Positions 16,230 to 23,004 of a stretch of 25,686 nt of DNA are shown piece by piece; the first letter of the stretch is position 1; each line of letters opens with the position of its first letter. The stretch comes from Hyphomicrobiales bacterium. Its GTDB lineage: Bacteria > Pseudomonadota > Alphaproteobacteria > Rhizobiales > Aestuariivirgaceae. The stretch is from assembly GCA_013002595.1 (NCBI GenBank), contig JABDJG010000192.1, positions 1 through 25,686 of the forward strand, in the 5' to 3' direction. The notes beneath the pieces were generated by a model. That model saw only the letters and a program-made list of their open reading frames with translations, did not search any database and was not told the origin of the DNA. The position numbers and the translations under genes are program-made.

Positions 16230-17279
16230 TCAGGCTTTCAGGTCTTCGAATTGAAGCAGTTGGTCACGCGATACATCGCGGGCAAGGGTACGTCCAATGA
16301 AATCGGCAAGTTTGCCAGCCGGAACACCGGTTCCCGGTTTCTTTGCCGCCAGATGCCGGCGTTTCAGAACCGTGCCTGCGGCAAGATCGCCGCTGGCGAC
16401 CACGCTCTTTAAAAAGATCTTGCGGTTTTCCAGAACGCTTGCCGGCACCGATGTCTTGTCGGCCGGATGGGCGTTCATCGTCTCCATGAACCGGACACCG
16501 CTCACCAGTTGCGCCAGCTCGGAAGGTGTCAGGGACGCCACGACGTCCGGCCCGAAAGCATCGCGGCTGAGCGCGATGTGCACCTCGATCGCCTCAACGC
16601 CCAGAGTTGCAGCAGCCAGCCCCGGAAAGATCGTGCCCGAGTGATCGGACAGGCCGACCGCACAGCCAAACCGCTCGCGCAGCTCGCCAAGCACGTTGAG
16701 ACCGATGGCTTCGGGCGGCGAGGGATACTGGGTCGTGCACTGGAATACACAAAGCGGTGCATCATGTTGCCTGACCGCGTCGACAGCGATACCGATCTCG
16801 GCAAAATCGCTCATCCCGGTGGAGACCAGCACCGGCTGGCCGGTTGCCGCCATTGCCGACAGCATCTCGATGTTGGTGATTTCTCCAGAAGCCACTTTCC
16901 AGCCGGCAACCCCAACCGTCTTGAGCAGCTCGACCGCCTCGAGCGAGAACGCCGATGACAGGAACATGACCCCGGCATCATCGGCATGGCGCTTGAGCCC
17001 GGCCCATTGGTCCGGTGTGAACTCCATCCGCTGCCAGTAGTCATACCGGGTCTCATCCTGGGCAGAGAATTTGACCCGCCACGGCTCGTGCGGCGTCGAT
17101 TCGGCAGATGCGATATGGGTTTGAAACTTGATGGCATCGGCGCCGGCGCGCGCGGCGGCATCAATATAGGCGTGCGCTGTGCCCAGCGACCCGTCATGCG
17201 CCTGCGCCACCTCGGCAATAACCGTGCAGGGCGCATCGGCTTGGGGCGCTGCCAGCCAGGTGTGCAACTTTTCGCTCAC
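16230..17279 (-). CDS. neuB: N-acetylneuraminate (nonulosonate) synthase
   Basis: About 349 residues, as expected for NeuB/SpsE, which condenses phosphoenolpyruvate with a ManNAc-type sugar. There is an N-terminal TIM barrel (VIAEVAQAHDGSLGTAHAYIDAAARAGADAIKFQTH, KVASGEITNIEMLSAMAATGQPVLVSTGMSD, QCTTQYPSPPEAIGLNVL, GLSDHSGTIFPGLAAATLGVEAIEVH). A C-terminal SAF antifreeze-like domain follows (about the last 60 residues: GTVLKRRHLAAKKPGTGVPAGKLADFIGRTLARDVSRDQLLQFEDL). I chose GTG at 17279, which gives the usual length and has a CCGGA about 6 bases upstream; a more distant GTG at 17348 would add an unlikely leader. It heads the neuBCA operon and lies about 220 bases downstream of the flp pilin gene on the same strand. 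Confidence 0.9.
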   Translation of the reverse strand: MSEKLHTWLAAPQADAPCTVIAEVAQAHDGSLGTAHAYIDAAARAGADAIKFQTHIASAESTPHEPWRVKFSAQDETRYDYWQRMEFTPDQWAGLKRHADDAGVMFLSSAFSLEAVELLKTVGVAGWKVASGEITNIEMLSAMAATGQPVLVSTGMSDFAEIGIAVDAVRQHDAPLCVFQCTTQYPSPPEAIGLNVLGELRERFGCAVGLSDHSGTIFPGLAAATLGVEAIEVHIALSRDAFGPDVVASLTPSELAQLVSGVRFMETMNAHPADKTSVPASVLENRKIFLKSVVASGDLAAGTVLKRRHLAAKKPGTGVPAGKLADFIGRTLARDVSRDQLLQFEDLKA

Positions 17280-17502
17280 TGAAATCCGGTGCCTTTGTTT
17301 GCTGACGTGGAACGATATTTCGAACACCGTTCTAAAACAAAGACGCACAAAGTGTGAGCATTAATCTAGGGTGTGGACGGATTCCCGCCCGCCAGCTTCC
17401 GGGCAGAGAACGCACGCATTTCACTGCGCCCTCATTGCGTCTCTGTTTCCGGTAGTTGGCTGTTCGTTCTGATGAAGCGTCTTGTCGTCGCTCCACAAAA
17501 AC

Positions 17503-17667
17503 TTACATCCCGGCCACCAGGGAATTGAACGTGCCGGTCAGCCCGCTTGAAATGGCCGGCAAAACTGCAATCAGCACCAGTCCGGTTGCACTTGCAATCA
17601 ACGCGTACTCGATTGCAGTTGCGCCTTCTTCCTGTTTAAGGATGCGTACTATCTTACTCATATCCAT
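17503..17667 (-). CDS. flp: Flp/Fap family type IVb pilin
   Basis: A 54-residue prepilin. The sequence begins MDMSKIVRILKQEEG and continues ATAIEYALIASATGLVLIAVLPAISSGLTGTFNSLVAGM. The prepilin peptidase site is G15 before ATAIEYALIA: the mature +5 residue is Glu followed by Tyr, the hallmark of Flp pilins of Tad systems, and a single hydrophobic helix follows. The ATG at 17667 has GAGAG very close; ATG at 17661 (third codon) has better spacing and may be the real start. No tad assembly genes are in the window, so this is an orphan copy here, as alphaproteobacteria often have. The 223 bases after it hold no gene I can support. The 296 bases before it, up to the tRNA, also hold none. Confidence 0.9.
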   Translation of the reverse strand: MDMSKIVRILKQEEGATAIEYALIASATGLVLIAVLPAISSGLTGTFNSLVAGM

Positions 17668-17963
17668 ACTCTCTCACTAACAGCTCAGATAAAGTTAACA
17701 GTCTCTCAATCGAAGCTGACCCTACGTCCGCACTCCTAAGAACATATGAATCGGACCGCGCGATTTCATGTTAATCTTTGTAAATTGCCAAATCAGAGGG
17801 CGTGAGCAGCTGTTGACACAACCCAGAGTCGCAGAAAACTGCGGATACTCCCCCGTGTTAACCTTTAATCAATAAATGTTACCAAAACCTTTTATTTCAT
17901 GCCCATGGCCGGCATCTACCGCCGGAATCTGCGGGCAAACGCCATCAGGGACAGGATTTTGGA

Positions 17964-18039
17964 TGGTGGAGCCGAGGGGAATCGAACCCCTGACCTCAGC
18001 ATTGCGAACGCTGCGCTCTCCCAACTGAGCTACGGCCCC
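17964..18039 (-). tRNA. tRNA-Ala, anticodon CGC
   Basis: The minus strand from 18039 to 17964 folds as a full 76-base cloverleaf. The acceptor GGGGCCG pairs with CGGCTCC (one G-U). The D arm is GCTC...GAGC. The anticodon stem is CAGCG/TGCTG around the loop TTCGCAA with anticodon CGC (18006-18004), and the T arm is AGGGGTTCGATTCCCCT. The 3' CCA is encoded. It reads the alanine codon GCG, heavily used in this GC-rich genome. It stands alone between flp and yggT. Confidence 0.96.
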
Positions 18040-18179
18040 GTCAATCGCCGCAATATGACGCAAGGTTGTGTGTTCGGCAATCGCCTGGTTCACCCGATTC
18101 CAATGTGGTTGAGCCTTGCACACGGGCGATCGCACAGCTACATGTGCATCCAGCATTCACGAGAATAAAGCCCGATCAT

Positions 18180-18473
18180 ATGCACCCTGTCCTTTTGCTG
18201 ATCATCACGGTCATCGACTTCTACTTCTATCTCGTTATCGCAATGGTCATTTTGAGTTGGCTGGTCGCTTTCAACGTTGTCAATCTCAACAACCAGTTCG
18301 TCCGGCAGGTGCAGCATCTGCTGCACCGGGTGACAGAACCGCTGCTCGGCCCCATTCGCCGGTTCATGCCCGATCTCGGCGGCATCGACCTGTCACCGGT
18401 GGTTCTGCTGATCGGCGTCATGTTCGTACGCAATATGGTCAGTTATTACGGTGTGCAGCTGCTGGCTGGATAA
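18180..18473 (+). CDS. YggT family membrane protein
   Basis: A 97-residue protein with two hydrophobic segments of the YggT family (COG0762). The first is near the N-terminus (LLLIITVIDFYFYLVIAMVILSWLVAF). The loop VRQVQHLLHRVTEPLLGPIRRFMPDLGGIDLSPVVLLIGV contains the conserved TEPxLxPIRRxxPxxGGxDxSP motif. YggT proteins are small inner-membrane proteins linked to osmotic or cell-division functions; their molecular role is not settled. The ATG at 18180 gives a family-like N-terminus. The DUF167 gene begins 6 bases after its stop, and the pair is widely conserved next to each other. Confidence 0.92.
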   Translation: MHPVLLLIITVIDFYFYLVIAMVILSWLVAFNVVNLNNQFVRQVQHLLHRVTEPLLGPIRRFMPDLGGIDLSPVVLLIGVMFVRNMVSYYGVQLLAG

Positions 18474-18479
18474 CGGCCG

Positions 18480-18818
18480 ATGACCGGCCGGACGGCAATC
18501 AGCCGGACGGGCAACACCCACATCGTTCTCAATGTCCGTGTCACGCCGAAGTCCGGTGCCGATGCGATCAACGGGCTCTATCAGGCCGCCGATGGCGCCA
18601 TATCGCTGAAACTTCGCGTAAACCAGCCTCCAGACAAGGGAAAAGCCAACAAAGCGGTCATTGCGCTCTTGGCAAAGCGGCTCGGATTTGCAAAGTCAGC
18701 GCTGAGCATCGTGGCTGGCGATACCAGCCGCAACAAACAGATCAAGATCAGCGGGCAACCACAAGCGATCATCCGGTCGCTGGAAAAAATCACCGGCCCA
18801 GGGGATGAGGAAAACTGA
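18480..18818 (+). CDS. DUF167 (YggU) family protein
   Basis: 112 residues of the small conserved YggU/DUF167 family (COG1872). It shows LNVRVTPKSGADAINGLY, ISLKLRVNQPPDKGKANKAVIALLAKRLGFAKSALSIVAGDTSRNKQIKISG, where the PPDKGKAN motif and the GDTSRxK segment are typical. The biochemical function of the family is unknown. It lies between yggT and folD on the same strand with 6- and 4-base gaps, so the three form one transcription unit. The C-terminal codons contain the folD Shine-Dalgarno (GAGGAAAA). Confidence 0.92.
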   Translation: MTGRTAISRTGNTHIVLNVRVTPKSGADAINGLYQAADGAISLKLRVNQPPDKGKANKAVIALLAKRLGFAKSALSIVAGDTSRNKQIKISGQPQAIIRSLEKITGPGDEEN

Positions 18819-18822
18819 ATAA

Positions 18823-19707
18823 ATGGCAACAGCAGCAGTAATTGACGGCAAGGCCTTTGCAGCCGGCCTGCGCGAGCGCATCGCCGGCGCGGTGGCAAAG
18901 CTCAAATCCGAGCACAGCCTGACCCCCGGCCTCGCCGTAGTCCTGGTCGGCGAGGATCCGGCCAGCCAGGTCTATGTCCGCAACAAGGCCAAGCAGACCG
19001 TCGAAGTGGGCATGCATTCCGAAGAGCACCGCATGGATGCATCGTCTTCCGAAGCAGACGTGCTGGCCATGGTCGACCGGCTCAACAACGATCCCGCCAT
19101 CCACGGCATCCTCGTGCAATTGCCCCTGCCCGATCAGATCGATTCAGAAAAGGTCATCAACACCATCGACCCGGCCAAGGATGTTGACGGCTTCCACGTC
19201 ATCAACGCCGGCAAGCTGGCAACCGGCCAGGACGCTTTGGTCGCCTGCACCCCGGTCGGCTGCGTGATGCTGGCAAAGGATGCACTCGGCGATCTGTCGG
19301 GCGTCAATGCGGTTGTCGTCGGCCGCTCCAACATCGTAGGCAAGCCGGTTGCACAATTGCTGCTCAAGGAAAACTGCACCGTTACCATCGCTCATTCGCG
19401 CACCAGGGACCTGCCCGGCGTCGTGCGCGGCGCTGATCTGGTCATTGCCGCCGTCGGCCGGCCCGAAATGGTCAAGGGTGACTGGATCAAGCCCGGTGCC
19501 TGTGTCATCGATGTCGGCATCAACCGCATCGAGCGCGACGGCAAGAACAAGCTGGTCGGCGATTGCGACTATGCCAGCTGCGCCGAAGTTGCCGGCTCGA
19601 TCACCCCTGTCCCCGGCGGTGTCGGCCCGATGACCATCGCCTGCCTCCTGCACAATACGGTCCGCGCTGCCTCGGCTGCGAACGGGATTGAAACACCGCA
19701 GATGTAG
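18823..19707 (+). CDS. folD: Bifunctional methylenetetrahydrofolate dehydrogenase / methenyltetrahydrofolate cyclohydrolase
   Basis: 294 residues, normal for FolD, which interconverts 5,10-methylene- and 10-formyl-THF using NADP in one-carbon metabolism. Motifs are VVLVGEDPASQVYVRNKAKQ (with the catalytic Tyr/Lys region), GILVQLPLPDQI, DPAKDVDGFHVINAGKLATGQ, CTPVGCVML, VVVGRSNIVGKPVAQLLLKENCTVTIAHSRT (dinucleotide site), DVGINRIE and TPVPGGVGPMTIACLLHNTV. The cytoplasmic enzyme is essential for purine and formyl-Met supply in most bacteria. The ATG at 18823 has GAGGAAAA 9 bases upstream. It ends the yggT-DUF167-folD unit; a palindromic repeat follows it. Confidence 0.97.
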   Translation: MATAAVIDGKAFAAGLRERIAGAVAKLKSEHSLTPGLAVVLVGEDPASQVYVRNKAKQTVEVGMHSEEHRMDASSSEADVLAMVDRLNNDPAIHGILVQLPLPDQIDSEKVINTIDPAKDVDGFHVINAGKLATGQDALVACTPVGCVMLAKDALGDLSGVNAVVVGRSNIVGKPVAQLLLKENCTVTIAHSRTRDLPGVVRGADLVIAAVGRPEMVKGDWIKPGACVIDVGINRIERDGKNKLVGDCDYASCAEVAGSITPVPGGVGPMTIACLLHNTVRAASAANGIETPQM

Positions 19708-19760
19708 GCCCGCCGTTCTGTTTTTCGCAGACGGGACGATCTCACAGGACTCTCCCTCCT

Positions 19761-19846
19761 CGTCATCCCGGTGAAAACCGGATCCAGAGCGGCACGGGTA
19801 GGCCTCGCTCTGTAGCCCCTGGATTCCGGTTTTCTCCGGAATGACG
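19761..19846. repeat. Palindromic dispersed repeat (CGTCAT...ATGACG type)
   Basis: An imperfect inverted repeat: the left arm (19761-19787) begins CGTCATCCCGG and includes AAAACCGGATCCAG. The right arm (19819-19846) is its near complement, beginning CTGGATTCCGGTTTTC and ending GGAATGACG. The central 31 bases separate the arms. Elements with CGTCATTCC ends are common in alphaproteobacterial intergenic regions. Between folD and the convergent ppa gene it could also act as a two-way transcription end. Confidence 0.75.
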
Positions 19847-19896
19847 GACATGGCTAGGAGCAAATTGGATTCACGTTCCTCAACGCGGAAAAGCGG

Positions 19897-20427
19897 TTAT
19901 CCCTTCTTTGCCCGCTCGATTGCCTCCACGATCAAGCGGCACGCCATCTCATGGCCGCCCCAGCCGAGCGTCTGGGCCCACTTGCCGGACTCAAGGTCCT
20001 TGTAGTGGGTGAAGAAATGCTCGATCTGCTTGACTTGGATCTCCGGCAGATCGGAAATGTCGCCGACCTTGTCATAGCGCTGGGTGATGCGGCTGACCGG
20101 CACCGCAACGATCTTTTCATCGCCGCCGGCTTCATCCTTCATGTTCATCACGCCGATTGGCCGGCTGGCAATCACCGCGCCCGGCACCAGCGTGCGCTGT
20201 GACACGATCAGCACATCGACCGGATCGCCATCTTCCGACAGCGTGTGCGGAATGAACCCGTAATTCCCCGGATAGCGCATCGAAGTGTACAGGAACCGGT
20301 CGACCACCATGGTGCCCGCGTCCTTGTCCATCTCGTATTTGATCGGCTCGCCACCGATCGGCACCTCGATTATGACATTCACTTCCTCAGGCGGGTTCTC
20401 GCCAATGGAAATAGCATCAATGCGCAT
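19897..20427 (-). CDS. ppa: Inorganic pyrophosphatase (soluble family I)
   Basis: A 176-residue soluble pyrophosphatase hydrolysing PPi to phosphate, thereby driving biosynthetic reactions. Residues typical of the active site are visible: EVPIGGEPIKYEMDKDAGTMVVDRFLYTSMRYPGNYGFIPHT, then the metal-binding DGDPVDVLIVSQRTLVPG, then KDEAGGDEKIVAVP, and KQIEHFFTHYKDLE near the C-terminus. The ATG at 20427 has AAGGAAAG 6 bases upstream and yields the standard length; a longer start would add an unrelated leader. It is divergent from the secreted protein at 20512, sharing an 84-base promoter region, and convergent with folD across the palindromic repeat. Confidence 0.96.
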   Translation of the reverse strand: MRIDAISIGENPPEEVNVIIEVPIGGEPIKYEMDKDAGTMVVDRFLYTSMRYPGNYGFIPHTLSEDGDPVDVLIVSQRTLVPGAVIASRPIGVMNMKDEAGGDEKIVAVPVSRITQRYDKVGDISDLPEIQVKQIEHFFTHYKDLESGKWAQTLGWGGHEMACRLIVEAIERAKKG

Positions 20428-20511
20428 CGTTGCTTTCCTTCTGAAAATCGTCCCGGGATGGTTTAGACTAGGATTCTGGCCCTGGGTACACAATGCGCAA
20501 TAGGAATGGCT

Positions 20512-21123
20512 ATGTCGAGCAGGCTCAAAAAAATTGCGATTGCCGGTCTGGTAGCCACAATCGGGTATTCAATTGAGGCCACTGCCGAACCGGTCAGCCA
20601 ATATTCGTCGATCGCACCTGACAAATGCCGCCAGCTGACCGCAGATGAAGAAAGCGGCAGCGTCACCTTCTCATGCCCCGGTCCCGCCGGCATCGATGTG
20701 TGGGTTGGTGAGGGTGATTTGCGCACGTTTCTCGCCTATGGGCCTGAGCCGCGCAAGCAATGCGCCGCCCAACAGACCTTCGGCAGTTTCAACACGGCCG
20801 GCCCGACCATGGAATGGCGCATGGCGGACGGCGCACCGTTTGCCACCATCATTCGCTACAAGATGGACAGCGGCAACGGTAAGCGGTTCAACTTTCTGGT
20901 CGTCACCGCACTTCGCGGCGGCCAGACCTGCCATATGGCCTACGTCGATGGCTCCTTGCCCCGGCACAATGAACTGGCCCGCGACATCGCCGACAATCAG
21001 GCCCGCCAGTTCAACTGCGCCACCGACACCCCTCAGCTGGTGACCAACAGGGACTATCAGCTCTCACACCTGGTGTCCGGCGTCCCGTGCGGCCCCGATG
21101 CAGCAATGAAGTTTCAGGAATAG
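20512..21123 (+). CDS. Secreted hypothetical protein with six cysteines
   Basis: I do not recognise a characterised family. The 203-residue product starts MSSRLKKIAIAGLVATIGYSIEATA, a Sec signal peptide with likely cleavage before EPVS, so it should be periplasmic. The mature part has six cysteines (about residues 39, 55, 84, 140, 169 and 193), consistent with three disulfides. It also has an aromatic-rich core (FNFLVVTALRGGQTCHMAYVDG) and no transmembrane helix. The second ATG (20512) is preferred because AGGA is 6 bases upstream; the ATG at 20506 abuts it. The coding pattern looks like its neighbours. It ends one base before the convergent MarR-GNAT gene. Confidence 0.8.
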   Translation: MSSRLKKIAIAGLVATIGYSIEATAEPVSQYSSIAPDKCRQLTADEESGSVTFSCPGPAGIDVWVGEGDLRTFLAYGPEPRKQCAAQQTFGSFNTAGPTMEWRMADGAPFATIIRYKMDSGNGKRFNFLVVTALRGGQTCHMAYVDGSLPRHNELARDIADNQARQFNCATDTPQLVTNRDYQLSHLVSGVPCGPDAAMKFQE

Positions 21124-21124
21124 A

Positions 21125-22057
21125 TCATACCAACGGCAGGCTCCAGTTTTGCCCGACCAGCTCCTTGCCGAACGAGTGATGGTGCTCTTCTTCGATCAGT
21201 TCAAAACCCACCGTCTCATAGATCCGCCGTGCCGAGCCAAGAATGTCGTTGGTCCACAAAGTCAGCGTCTTATAGCCCCGGTCGCGGGCGAACTTGATCA
21301 CCTCATCGACGAGTTTTGCGCCCAAACCCAACCCGCGTGCCCATGGCTCGACATAAAGCATGCGAAGCTTGGCAACCTCGTCTGAGACCTTGACCACGAA
21401 CACCGAGCCTGCGACCTCGCCATGGCGCTCGGCAATCCAGCATCGCTCCAGAGCCGGGTCATGGGTCTTGACGAAATCGCTGACAATCTCGGACACCATG
21501 CCCTCGAACGTGGCGTCCCAACCGTACTCCTCATGATACAGCACGCCATGCCGGTGAACCACCCAGCCCATGTCACCACACCTCGGCGCGCGCAGGATAT
21601 AGGGCTCCTCAAGCTCCGTGCGATTGCCAAGCAACCGGCTGATCGTGTCCATGGAACCGACAAGCCGCGCGCGCTCCGTCGGGTCCAATGCGCCAAGGAT
21701 CTTGCGCGCCTCATCGCAAGCAGCCTGCTTGAGCAGCAAAAAAGCCTCGCCCCCCGCATCTGTTATCGTCAGCACGGATTGCCGGGCATCGCTCGGCGGC
21801 GTTTTGCGCGTCAGCAGTCCCCGGCTTTCGAATTTTTTCAGAATACGGCTGAGATATCCGGCATCGAGGCCCAGCTCTTGGGCAAGAACACTGGCGGTCA
21901 GCCCATCGCGATGCGCCAGCTCATAAAGCACGCGGCTTTCGGTGAGCGTAAAGGACGTGTCCAGCAGGCTGTCCGACAACAGCCCGATCTGGCGGGTATA
22001 GAACCTGTTGAAGGCCCGCACGGACGCAATGTGCCGGTCGAGTACCCCGATTGCCAT
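21125..22057 (-). CDS. MarR-type regulator fused to a GNAT N-acetyltransferase
   Basis: A 310-residue two-domain protein. Residues about 10-145 form a MarR-like winged helix (FTLTESRVLYELAHRDGLTASVLAQELGLDAGYLSRILKKFESRGLLTRKTPPSDARQSVLTITDAG), with LSRILKKFESRGL as the recognition helix and DARQSVLTIT as the wing. Residues about 155-305 form a GNAT domain with CoA loop WARGLGLGAKLV (239-250) and NDILGSARRIYETVGF near the end. This fusion class is known; the acetylated molecule usually is not. ATG at 22057 has GGAGGAAAG 5-13 bases upstream. The promoter holds a 19-bp perfect palindrome, so autorepression is likely. It is divergent from dddL, which it could also control (inference). Confidence 0.92.
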   Translation of the reverse strand: MAIGVLDRHIASVRAFNRFYTRQIGLLSDSLLDTSFTLTESRVLYELAHRDGLTASVLAQELGLDAGYLSRILKKFESRGLLTRKTPPSDARQSVLTITDAGGEAFLLLKQAACDEARKILGALDPTERARLVGSMDTISRLLGNRTELEEPYILRAPRCGDMGWVVHRHGVLYHEEYGWDATFEGMVSEIVSDFVKTHDPALERCWIAERHGEVAGSVFVVKVSDEVAKLRMLYVEPWARGLGLGAKLVDEVIKFARDRGYKTLTLWTNDILGSARRIYETVGFELIEEEHHHSFGKELVGQNWSLPLV

Positions 22058-22092
22058 CTGCTTTCCTCCGGAACAGAAAGCATGCGGGAATT

Positions 22093-22111
22093 TAGTTGAC
22101 TGAGTCAACTA
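22093..22111. promoter_or_regulatory. 19-bp perfect palindrome, probable MarR operator
   Basis: TAGTTGACTGAGTCAACTA is a perfect palindrome about G22102. It starts 36 bases upstream of the MarR-GNAT start codon. On the minus strand it contains TTGACT, a good -35 box, so a bound dimer would block that promoter. Symmetric TTGAC/GTCAA sites are typical for MarR-family dimers. Confidence 0.75.
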
Positions 22112-22232
22112 TTTTCAGACGGAAGACACCGATCATCTGCTACAGGATGGACAGCGGCGGCGGCAGATATTTCAATTCTCCAGGCGTAACCGCACTCTGG
22201 CGCGGGCAGTGGCCGATGCCGAATTGATTTTG

Positions 22233-22265
22233 TGCATTGCAATGCGATTTCAATAATGCAATGCA
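22233..22265. promoter_or_regulatory. Inverted and direct TGCATTGCA repeats upstream of dddL
   Basis: TGCATTGCA (22233-22241) is followed after 15 bases by its complement TGCAATGCA (22257-22265). The first copy is also part of the 12-bp perfect palindrome GCATTGCAATGC (22234-22245), and TGCAATGC recurs directly 19 bases apart. The set ends 40 bases before the dddL start and overlaps the likely promoter (AATAAT at 22252-22257). It looks like an operator, but the cognate regulator is not identified. Confidence 0.5.
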
Positions 22266-22305
22266 GCATGACAGTATCTGCAAGCTTCCCCGGATCCGAC
22301 TGACG

Positions 22306-22977
22306 ATGGAAACCAACCTCAACGCCGCACCGGATTGGCTATATCTGCTGCGCGAGTTCTATGAGCTTTATCGCCACCTGCCATCCGGCGGAAGTTCCAA
22401 GATCCGGGCCCACCAGCGCGCGGTCCGTGAAGCGATCAGCCGGGTGAAGAACGCCAACGCCGCCATCAAAATGGAACCGCCGCAACAGCTGCCGGCAACC
22501 GCCCATCTGCGCCGCGCACTGGACGAGGGACGCCAGCAGCGTCAGGCGAGTATCGTGCGCTCGGTCGATTCGATCCGCAATCACCTGGTCTGGCAGTACG
22601 GTTATGAAAAAATGCCGGAATCGCTCAAGCAGAAATATGCATATGCCGAACTATGCGGCCCAACCGGGCCGATATTGTCTGATGAGGTCATTCTCGGGCT
22701 GGTGTTGTTTGCGCCTGGATGCACGTACCCTGCCCATGCACACAAGGAAATCACCGAAAGCTATATCTGTTTGTCGGGGTCCGTATCGGAAAACCATCAG
22801 GGCGTTTATGCCCCCGGCTCGTTGATCTTTAATCCACCGGACCAGCTGCACCGGATCACCGTCTCGGACCGCGAACCGGCCCTCATGGCCTATGCTTGGG
22901 TCGGTCCGCGCGAAAGCCTGGCAAATCAGAAAATGATACTCCAGCGGACCAAATCCCGGCGGTCCCCGTCAAAGTAG
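22306..22977 (+). CDS. dddL: Dimethylsulfoniopropionate lyase, DddL type (cupin)
   Basis: A 223-residue protein of the DddL type, which cleaves the algal osmolyte DMSP to dimethyl sulfide and acrylate. The N-terminal half is helical (PDWLYLLREFYELYRHLPSGGSSKIRAHQRAVREAISRV). The C-terminal half is a cupin with the metal site TYPAHAHKEITESYICLSGSVSENHQGVYAPGSLIFNPPDQLHRIT: H144, H146, E151 and H182 are the expected ligands, and Y153 is in the conserved ESY. FAPxCTYPAHxH, ITESYICLSG and LIFNPPxxxHRIT match DddL better than DddQ or DddW as I recall them. There is no signal peptide. The ATG at 22306 fits the family's N-terminus, though its ribosome site is weak. No acrylate-processing gene is adjacent. 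Confidence 0.88.
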   Translation: METNLNAAPDWLYLLREFYELYRHLPSGGSSKIRAHQRAVREAISRVKNANAAIKMEPPQQLPATAHLRRALDEGRQQRQASIVRSVDSIRNHLVWQYGYEKMPESLKQKYAYAELCGPTGPILSDEVILGLVLFAPGCTYPAHAHKEITESYICLSGSVSENHQGVYAPGSLIFNPPDQLHRITVSDREPALMAYAWVGPRESLANQKMILQRTKSRRSPSK

Positions 22978-23004
22978 CCGAAGCTGAAAATGGTGACCGC
23001 ACGA

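Noticed and set aside
14937..16412. Long open frame (491 codons) on the + strand, opposite neuA-neuC-neuB
   Set aside because: It spans parts of three well-supported genes and has antisense-type composition. No motif or start signal supports it.
17456..17680. Open frame of 74 codons on the + strand overlapping the pilin gene
   Set aside because: The minus strand encodes a textbook Flp prepilin over the same bases; the + frame has no recognisable feature.
17680..17880. CtrA-like TTAA/TTAAC boxes upstream of the flp gene
   Set aside because: Several TTAA and GTTAAC words occur in this AT-rich stretch, but I found no pair with the required 7-base spacing.
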